Assembly (NCBI RefSeq): GCF_900100275.1
Contig: NZ_FNET01000007.1
Coordinates: 124,001-188,000 of the forward strand
Length of the DNA stretch: 64,000 nucleotides
DNA from: Lentzea albidocapillata subsp. violacea
Lineage (GTDB): Bacteria; Actinomycetota; Actinomycetes; Mycobacteriales; Pseudonocardiaceae
Direction: 5' to 3'
Shown here: one piece after another, positions 58,737 through 64,000 of the stretch
How the letters are laid out: each line of letters opens with the position of its first letter
Position numbering within the stretch: position 1 is the first letter of the stretch
Translations under genes and position numbers: made by a program
The notes under the pieces: generated by a model
Told to the model about the DNA's origin: nothing
Database searches by the model: none
The model's input: only the letters and a program-made list of their open reading frames with translations

Positions 58737-59597
58737 GTGACGATCGAACTGCCAGGACCAGTCGGGTTCGTGCTCGGAGGCGGGGGAAGCCTCGGCGCCG
58801 CGCAGGTCGGCATGCTGCGCGCCCTGCGCGAGCACGGCGTCCGGCCGGACCTCGTCGCCGGCACCTCGGTCGGTTCGGTCAACGGCTCGCTGCTCGCGCT
58901 GGACCCCGACAAGGCGGCCGAGCGGCTGGGCGTGCTGTGGGAGGGCATGACGCGCCAGCGGGTGTTCCCGGGCGGGCCGATCGCGCAGCTGAGGTCGTTG
59001 CGCACCAACAAGACCTACCTCTTCCCGAACACCGGCCTCGCGCACGTGCTGGCCGAGGGCCTCGGCGGCTGCTCGTCCTTTGAGGACCTCGCGCTGCCGT
59101 TCGGCGCGGTGTCGGTGAACGGCGTGACCGGCGAGGCCGTGAACATCACCGAGGGCGAGCTGGTCCCCGCGATCCTCGCCAGCGCGGCGATTCCGGGCGT
59201 CTACCCGCCGGTGCGCATCGGCGACCAGGTGCTCTACGACGGCGGCGTGCTGGCGAACGTGCCGATCCGGCAGGCGCTGGCGATGGGCGCGAAGTCGTTG
59301 GTGGTGCTGGACTGCGCGTTCCCCGGCCACCTGCCTACTGTGCCGGAGACGCTCGCCGAGACCCTGCTGTTCTGGGCGACCCTGGGCATGCGCAACCAGG
59401 CCGTGCTGGAGGTGGAGCTCGCCTCGCAGAGCGCTCCGGTGCTCTACCTGCCGGGCCCGCCCGTGCAGGCCGTGACGCCGCTGGACTTCTCGCACACCGC
59501 GGAACTGGTCGAGGCCTCCTATCAGGCCTCGGCCACGTTCCTCGCGACGCTGGAGGTTGCCGGCGTGGGGCTCTACGGACATCCGTCACACGGTTAG
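58737..59597 (+). CDS. Patatin-like phospholipase
   Basis: A 286-residue patatin-type lipid acyl hydrolase. GFVLGGGGSLGAAQVGML holds the oxyanion glycine loop (residues 14-20), AGTSVGSVNG the nucleophile Ser44, and YDGGVLANVPI the dyad Asp (about residue 168). It should release fatty acids from phospholipids or neutral lipids in the cytoplasm. GTG 58737 has AAGGA upstream. It begins a run of lipid-related genes. Confidence 0.92.
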   Translation: MTIELPGPVGFVLGGGGSLGAAQVGMLRALREHGVRPDLVAGTSVGSVNGSLLALDPDKAAERLGVLWEGMTRQRVFPGGPIAQLRSLRTNKTYLFPNTGLAHVLAEGLGGCSSFEDLALPFGAVSVNGVTGEAVNITEGELVPAILASAAIPGVYPPVRIGDQVLYDGGVLANVPIRQALAMGAKSLVVLDCAFPGHLPTVPETLAETLLFWATLGMRNQAVLEVELASQSAPVLYLPGPPVQAVTPLDFSHTAELVEASYQASATFLATLEVAGVGLYGHPSHG

Positions 59598-59636
59598 CAG
59601 GCCCGCGCCCGGCCGTCCGTCCGCATACTGGTTGGT

Positions 59637-60551
59637 ATGACGACTGTGGCGAACTTCGGCGGCATCAGTCACCACGCGGACCTCGGCGGGCCCGTGCACT
59701 GGGTCGACTTCGGCGGACCGGCGGACGGTCCGCGCATCGTGCTCGTGCACGGGCTCGGCGGCTCGCACCTCAACTGGGTGCTGCTGGCGCCGTTGCTCGC
59801 GCGCAGGGCCCGCGTCTCGGCCGTCGACCTCGCCGGGCACGGTCTGACCAACCCCGAGGGGCGGCAGACCACGGTCCAGGCCAACACGAGGCTCCTGGGG
59901 CGGTTCCTGCGCGAGGTCGTGGGGGAGCCGGTGATCCTGGCCGGCAACTCGATGGGCGGGCTGATCTCGCTCTTCCAGAGCGCCTACGACCCCGAGCTGG
60001 TCAGGGGCCTGGTGCTGGTCGATCCCGCGCTGCCGATGGTGTTCGGGACCCGGCCGGACCCGACGATGCTCAGCACGTTCTTCCTGTACTCGGTGCCGGG
60101 CCTGGGGGAGCGGTTCCTGGCCAGGTCGCGGACTGTTCCCGCGCGCCGGCAGGTCGAACGCCTGCTGGAGCTGGTCTGCGTGGACCCGTCGGGCATCCAC
60201 GAGGAGCTCAAGCAGGCCAGCGAGCACCTGATCGGCGAGCGCGCCAAGGTCGAGGGCCTGGACAAGGCGTTCCTCGCGGCCGCGCGCAGCGTCGTCTTCA
60301 CGACGTCGAAGCGCGGCGCCTACTACGCGGCGATGGCCAAGGTCCGGGTGCCGGTGTTCCTGATGAGCGGCGACCGCGACCGGCTGGTCAACGTCGCCGC
60401 CGCCCGGTCCGTGGCGCGCCGGTTCCCGCACTGGCGCTACGACGAGTACGCGAACGTCGGTCACGTGCCCCAGATGGAGATCCCCGAGGTCGTGTCGGAG
60501 CGGGTCCTGGACTGGATGGACGCCAACCGCCTGAGCACGCCCGCGAGCTGA
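59637..60551 (+). CDS. Alpha/beta hydrolase
   Basis: A 304-residue alpha/beta hydrolase: IVLVHGLGGSHLNWVLLAPL (HG oxyanion loop), VDLAGHGLTNPEGRQTT, nucleophile GNSMGGLIS (GNSMG), LMSGDRDRLVN (Asp) and NVGHVPQMEIPEVV (His). Probably an esterase or monoacylglycerol-type lipase. ATG 59637 lies 7 bases after CATACT (59624-59629) with no ribosome site, so the mRNA may be leaderless. Confidence 0.88.
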   Translation: MTTVANFGGISHHADLGGPVHWVDFGGPADGPRIVLVHGLGGSHLNWVLLAPLLARRARVSAVDLAGHGLTNPEGRQTTVQANTRLLGRFLREVVGEPVILAGNSMGGLISLFQSAYDPELVRGLVLVDPALPMVFGTRPDPTMLSTFFLYSVPGLGERFLARSRTVPARRQVERLLELVCVDPSGIHEELKQASEHLIGERAKVEGLDKAFLAAARSVVFTTSKRGAYYAAMAKVRVPVFLMSGDRDRLVNVAAARSVARRFPHWRYDEYANVGHVPQMEIPEVVSERVLDWMDANRLSTPAS

Positions 60552-60579
60552 CCCGGGGTGAGCCGCCCGAGATCGTGTC

Positions 60580-61986
60580 TCAGACCGTCCTCTCCGCCGC
60601 CTCGGCGGCCAGCGCCACCATCTCGTCGAAGCCCGCGCGGATGCCGTCCGCGAGCAGCTGGACGTCCGGCACGCCGTCGAAGTCGGCGTTGATGCCGAAC
60701 GTGAACCGGTCGAGGTAGGAGAAGATGCCGACGGTGATCCGAATCGTCGAGGCGACCGGCACGTACGGGAACATCTCGACCAGCGGTCGGCCGAGCATGT
60801 AGAGCGGGATGCGCGGGCCGGGCACGTTGGTGGTGACGGTCTGCAGGATCTGCTGCGGGAACCGCATCGCGGTCCGCGAGCCCAGCGCCATCAACGTCGG
60901 CGCGGCGAAGTTCGACAGGTTCGTGAGGACGTCGGCACCGGCGGCCTGGCGCGAGCTCTTCAGGTCGTCCATCTGCGCGCGGATCGACGCGAGGCGCTTC
61001 ACCGGGTCGGCCTCGCCCACGGGCAGGTTCACGAGCACGGCGCTGACGCGGTTGTTCAGCTCGTTGTGCTGATCGGCCTTGCGCATCGACACCGGGACCA
61101 TGGTCCGCACGACCATGCCCTCGGTCAGTTCGCCGCGCTTCTCCAGCAGATCCCGGAAACCACGCGTGATCGCCGCCAGGATGACGTCGTTGACGGTGCC
61201 ACCCGCCGCGGTACGGATCTGTTTGATCTCGGCCAGGTTCGCGCGGGCCCACACCCAGCGGCGGTGTGGCCCGATAGGACCGTTCAGGGACGTCGCCGCA
61301 CGCGTGGCCAGACGCCGTGCCGTAGCGGGAAGAGAACCGAGAACGGACTTGCCGAAGTCCACGATCTCGCTGAAGGAACGCACGTTCCGCGCGACGGCGG
61401 GCAACGCGGACAGGTGCTGCACCGGCGTCACGATGGCGTCACGCACGCCGTCGACCACCAGGTCGAGCGTGGAGGGCTGCGGCTGCGGCTTCCACTCCTT
61501 CGGCTCCGGCAGCACGCTTTCCTGCCTGAAGTCCAGGATGAGCTGCAGCATGTCCGAACCGGACACTCCGTCGATCATGCAGTGGTGGACCTTGGAGATG
61601 ATCGCCCAGCGGCCGCCTTCGAGGCCCTCGACCAGCCAGGCCTCCCACATCGGCTTGGAGTCGTCGAGCTTCTGCGCGAAGATCCGGCCCGCGAGGTTGC
61701 GCAGCTGGTCCTCCCCGCCCGGCGACGGCACCGCGGTGTGGCGCACGTGGTAGAGGATGTTGAAGTGGTCGTCGTCGACCCAGACCGGACGCCCGACGTG
61801 GAACGGCAGCGCCTTCACCTTCTGCCGGTAGCGCGGAACCTGGTCCATGCGCGCCAGGAAGAGGCGGATCACGTCTCCGTAGGACGGGGCCGGCCCGTCG
61901 AAAACCAGGACCGAACCGACGTGCATGGGCACGTTCTCGTCCTCGATGAAGTAGAAGCTGGCGTCCAGAGAGCTCATCCGATCCAC
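60580..61986 (-). CDS. Wax ester synthase / diacylglycerol acyltransferase (WS/DGAT)
   Basis: A 468-residue bifunctional acyltransferase of neutral-lipid synthesis. The start VDRMSSLDASFYFIEDENVP, the catalytic HHCMIDG (about residues 134-140, HHxxxDG), RRWVWARANLAEIKQI, and TNVPGPRIPLYMLGRPL are all family-typical. It esterifies acyl-CoA to diacylglycerol or fatty alcohols, giving storage lipid. GTG 61986 is preferred; ATG 61977 is possible. It is convergent with one hydrolase and divergent from another. Confidence 0.94.
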   Translation of the reverse strand: MDRMSSLDASFYFIEDENVPMHVGSVLVFDGPAPSYGDVIRLFLARMDQVPRYRQKVKALPFHVGRPVWVDDDHFNILYHVRHTAVPSPGGEDQLRNLAGRIFAQKLDDSKPMWEAWLVEGLEGGRWAIISKVHHCMIDGVSGSDMLQLILDFRQESVLPEPKEWKPQPQPSTLDLVVDGVRDAIVTPVQHLSALPAVARNVRSFSEIVDFGKSVLGSLPATARRLATRAATSLNGPIGPHRRWVWARANLAEIKQIRTAAGGTVNDVILAAITRGFRDLLEKRGELTEGMVVRTMVPVSMRKADQHNELNNRVSAVLVNLPVGEADPVKRLASIRAQMDDLKSSRQAAGADVLTNLSNFAAPTLMALGSRTAMRFPQQILQTVTTNVPGPRIPLYMLGRPLVEMFPYVPVASTIRITVGIFSYLDRFTFGINADFDGVPDVQLLADGIRAGFDEMVALAAEAAERTV

Positions 61987-61993
61987 TCGAAAA

Positions 61994-61999
61994 AGAGTA
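61994..61999 (-). promoter_or_regulatory. Probable leaderless -10 of the WS/DGAT gene
   Basis: On the minus strand TACTCT (fits TAnnnT) is followed by 7 bases and then GTG 61986, which has no Shine-Dalgarno. A convincing -35 was not found. Confidence 0.4.
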
Positions 62000-62198
62000 G
62001 AGGAACCCAGCGTCTCAATCGACGTCCATGCAGGTGAGAGGCACTGCACAGCTGTGAGGTTGCCAACGCGTTACCTGTGGGTGGCGAATCGAGACTCGAA
62101 AGTACTGGCGAAAAGATCGTTCACGAAACATCATGGACTCACTGGGCAACGCCGCCCAGGGCGCCGGCTCGGGGTTGTCGACGTGTGGGGAGGCTCCT

Positions 62199-63017
62199 AT
62201 GTCTGCCGTACCTTCGGACGAAGTCTTCGAAGTGCCTGCCGCTTCGCCCCTCCACCTCGTCAGAGGCTCCGCGCCCGGTTTGTTCTGGTACCTCACCGAG
62301 CCCACCCGCTGCGCGCTCGACGTCAGCGAGTTCGTGGCCACCCGGTCGATGTTGCGTGGCGCGCCGTCGGGTGACGGCCATCCGGTGCTCGTCTTCCCCG
62401 GCCTCGGAGCCGCCGACTCGTCCACGGTGATGCTGCGCCGTTTCCTGTCCGGTCTGGGCTATCAGGTGAACCCGTGGGGCCTGGGCCGCAACATCGGGCC
62501 CACGCGCAAGGCCGTGGACGGCATGCACGCCTTGGTGAAGAAGGTTTCCGACGCCCACGGCGGGCCGATCTCCATCGTCGGCTGGTCGCTGGGCGGGATC
62601 TTCGCGCGCGAGATGGCACGCGACCACCCGCACCGCGTCCGCCAGGTGATCACGATGGGTTCGCCGTACAACATGAGTGATCCCGTGCAGTCACGGGCGA
62701 TGCCCGCGTTCGCGTTGTTCTCCCGGCTGCACATCCCGAAGGACGAGTTCCCGCCGCTGGAGTCGACGCGGCCGCCGATCCCGGTGCCCGCCACGTCGAT
62801 CTACTCCAGGACGGACGGCATCGTCTCGTGGGAGTCGTGCGTCGAGGAACCGGGGCCGCGCAAGGAGAACGTCCAGGTGTCGTCCTCACATCTGGGATAT
62901 GGCTTCAACTCCAGCGTGCTGTGGGTCGTCGCGGACCGGCTGGCACAGGCGGAGGGCACGTGGGCGCCCTTCGCCGCGCCACCGGGGATGGCCCGCCTCT
63001 ACCCGCGGGCGGCCTAG
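62199..63017 (+). CDS. Alpha/beta hydrolase (lipase/esterase-like)
   Basis: A 272-residue hydrolase. HPVLVFPGLGAADSSTVMLR precedes the nucleophile elbow SIVGWSLGGIFAREMA (GWSLG), then VITMGSPYNMSDPVQ, SIYSRTDGIVSWESC (Asp region) and SSSHLGYGFNSSVL (His). This pattern resembles actinobacterial triacylglycerol-lipase-like proteins. ATG 62199 has GGGGAGG 5 bases upstream; the in-frame ATG at 62133 lacks a site. Location beside WS/DGAT suggests a lipid ester substrate. Confidence 0.86.
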   Translation: MSAVPSDEVFEVPAASPLHLVRGSAPGLFWYLTEPTRCALDVSEFVATRSMLRGAPSGDGHPVLVFPGLGAADSSTVMLRRFLSGLGYQVNPWGLGRNIGPTRKAVDGMHALVKKVSDAHGGPISIVGWSLGGIFAREMARDHPHRVRQVITMGSPYNMSDPVQSRAMPAFALFSRLHIPKDEFPPLESTRPPIPVPATSIYSRTDGIVSWESCVEEPGPRKENVQVSSSHLGYGFNSSVLWVVADRLAQAEGTWAPFAAPPGMARLYPRAA

Positions 63018-63039
63018 ACCTCTTTCCCGCACCCGGAAA

Positions 63040-63073
63040 GCGGGTGGAATCGGCAACCCGATCCCACCCGCTC
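63040..63073. terminator. Bidirectional terminator
   Basis: AGCGGGTGG (63040-63048) plus ATCGG (63050-63054) pair with CCGAT (63059-63063) plus CCACCCGCT (63065-63073), one mismatch, loop CAAC. It lies between the convergent hydrolase and repeat-protein genes. Confidence 0.8.
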
Positions 63074-63101
63074 AGCGGATGATCGCCCTACCGGGCAGCG
63101 G

Positions 63102-63998
63102 TCAGTCGTCCTCCCCCTCGTTCAGGTCCGTGGCCATCGCGTCGGCGTCGCCGCCGTTGCCGCCGTGGCCGGTGTCGCCACCGTTGGTGCTGCTGTTGTT
63201 GGTCGCGTTGCCGGTGTCGCCCGTGGACGTGTCGCCGGAGTCGCCGGAATCGGTGCTGGTAAGGCAAATGGAGTGGGCGCACATCACCCATGCGGAGTTG
63301 TCGCCGGTGTCGCCCGAGTCGCCCGAGTCGCCGCTGTCGCCGGTCATCGCGGTGTTGGCACTGCTGGCGTCGCCGCCCGCACCGGAAGATCCGCCGTTGC
63401 CCGCGGTGGCGCTGGCAGTGGCTTCGCTGTCACCGTGCGCGGCGTTCTCGTCGTCATCCCACTCGACCGCGGTGGAGGTTCCTGCTGCTGCGTCGGCGTC
63501 GCCGCCGTTGCCACCGTCGCCGGTGTCGCCGCCGCTGGTGCTGCTGTTGTTCGCGGCGTTGCCGGTGTCGCCTGTGGACGTGTCGCCGGAGTCGCCGGAG
63601 TCCACGTCGGCCTCGCAGTCGGAGTGGACGCACATCACCCATGCGGAGTTGTCGCCCGTGTCGCCGGAATCGCCCGAGTCGCCGGTGTCGCCGGAGATCG
63701 CGGTGTTGCTGCTGCCGGCGTCACCGCCATCGCCGGAATCCCCGCCGTGTCCAGCCGTGGCAGAGGCCGTGGCCTCCGTGTCGCCGCCGTGGGTGGAGTC
63801 CTCGCTGTGGGCCGAGCTGTTGTCCTCGTCCCCGTGTTCGTCGTCCTCGTCCCAGGTGGTCGCGACCGCGTTCTCCGCGGTGGCGTCGGCGTCGCCGCCG
63901 TTGCCGCCGTGGCCGGAGTTGCCCCCGCTGGTGCTGCTGTTGTTGGCGGCGTGGCCGGTGTCGCCTGTGGACGTGTCACCCGAGTCGCCGGAGTCCGC
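63102..63998 (-). CDS. Acidic Gly/Asp/Ser/Thr-rich modular repeat protein (3' part)
   Basis: The frame is open from the window edge to the stop at 63102, giving at least 298 residues; the N-terminus is outside. The sequence is almost wholly Gly, Asp, Ser, Thr, Ala, Asn. Two full modules and a final partial one each begin DSGDSGDTSTGDTG, continue NNSSTxGG and GGNGGDADA, and the two full ones end GDNSAWVMCxHSxC. Module lengths are 131 and 117 residues; the last stops at LNEGEDD. No family is recognised. Repeated GGNGGD/SGDTGD suggests cation binding or an extended surface or matrix protein (inference). A signal peptide cannot be checked. Confidence 0.72.
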   Translation of the reverse strand, partial: ADSGDSGDTSTGDTGHAANNSSTSGGNSGHGGNGGDADATAENAVATTWDEDDEHGDEDNSSAHSEDSTHGGDTEATASATAGHGGDSGDGGDAGSSNTAISGDTGDSGDSGDTGDNSAWVMCVHSDCEADVDSGDSGDTSTGDTGNAANNSSTSGGDTGDGGNGGDADAAAGTSTAVEWDDDENAAHGDSEATASATAGNGGSSGAGGDASSANTAMTGDSGDSGDSGDTGDNSAWVMCAHSICLTSTDSGDSGDTSTGDTGNATNNSSTNGGDTGHGGNGGDADAMATDLNEGEDD

Positions 63999-64000
63999 GT
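63187..64000. repeat. Tandem coding repeat, units of 351 and 393 bases
   Basis: The string GTGCTGCTGTTGTT recurs at 63187, 63538 and 63931, each followed by a nearly identical stretch of about 60 bases encoding (minus strand) DSGDSGDTSTGDTG. Unit length differs by 42 bases, an exact multiple of 3, keeping the reading frame. Confidence 0.8.

Noticed and set aside
63102-64000. CRISPR-like or satellite repeat array
   Set aside because: Repeats are 351 and 393 bases apart, continue one open reading frame, and there are no short spacers.

Overview
The window is high-GC DNA, rich in GTG and TTG starts, from an actinomycete. The run ruvB-yajC-secD-secF-apt-relA-cyclophilin-metallohydrolase-hisS, then an Rv2578c-type radical SAM gene and aspS, follows the Mycobacterium tuberculosis Rv2592c to Rv2572c neighbourhood. 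The accessory content (DUF222/HNH protein, AfsR-type regulator, tandem S8 proteases, remnant of a Pseudonocardiaceae-type HTH regulator) suggests the Pseudonocardiales. The genus cannot be fixed from the sequence.

Layout. 1-13.8 kb: housekeeping block (branch migration, Sec translocon accessories, purine salvage, (p)ppGpp metabolism, cyclophilin, HisRS), interrupted by three small minus-strand genes and a DUF222/HNH gene. 13.8-19.5 kb: spermidine-synthase-like enzyme, DUF1304 and YibE/F membrane proteins, an intein-bearing radical SAM protein under a LexA-box promoter, and a glutamine methyltransferase-like gene. 19.6-28.1 kb: a TetR-headed, tightly overlapped operon with split AtuA-type proteins, a biotin-dependent acyl-CoA carboxylase and two acyl-CoA dehydrogenases, probably catabolising a branched or terpenoid-type acid. 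28.1-33.5 kb: hydrolase, HTH regulator, two secreted subtilases, a folded intergenic element and a HEAT-like protein. 33.5-45.7 kb: aspS, kinase-fold protein, SGNH hydrolase, a membrane glycosyltransferase with its two-component system, a 5'-nucleotidase, a BON/sunset-domain pair, a HAD-like protein and a Mug-type glycosylase. 45.8-57.5 kb: AfsR/SARP-type regulator, secreted NlpC/P60-like protein, luciferase-like oxidoreductase, DUF4041 protein, SRPBCC protein, FAD oxidoreductase plus epimerase, orphan solute-binding lipoprotein, and Tex. 57.6-63.0 kb: phosphodiesterase-like protein, patatin, two alpha/beta hydrolases and a wax ester synthase/DGAT, consistent with a lipid-handling neighbourhood. 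63.1 kb to the end: a partial, very acidic Gly/Asp/Ser/Thr-rich modular repeat protein.

Regulation visible in the DNA: a LexA box inside a probable leaderless promoter (radical SAM gene), a sigma-R-type promoter before relA, three copies of CACAG-N6-CACAG placed upstream of the three transcription units of the two-component/glycosyltransferase locus, and several strong intergenic hairpins. Several genes look leaderless. No tRNA, rRNA, CRISPR array, intact insertion sequence or prophage was recognised. The least explained items are the terminal repeat protein, the 32.3 kb folded element, the AtuA/carboxylase operon, and the second subtilase, which lacks the oxyanion-hole asparagine.
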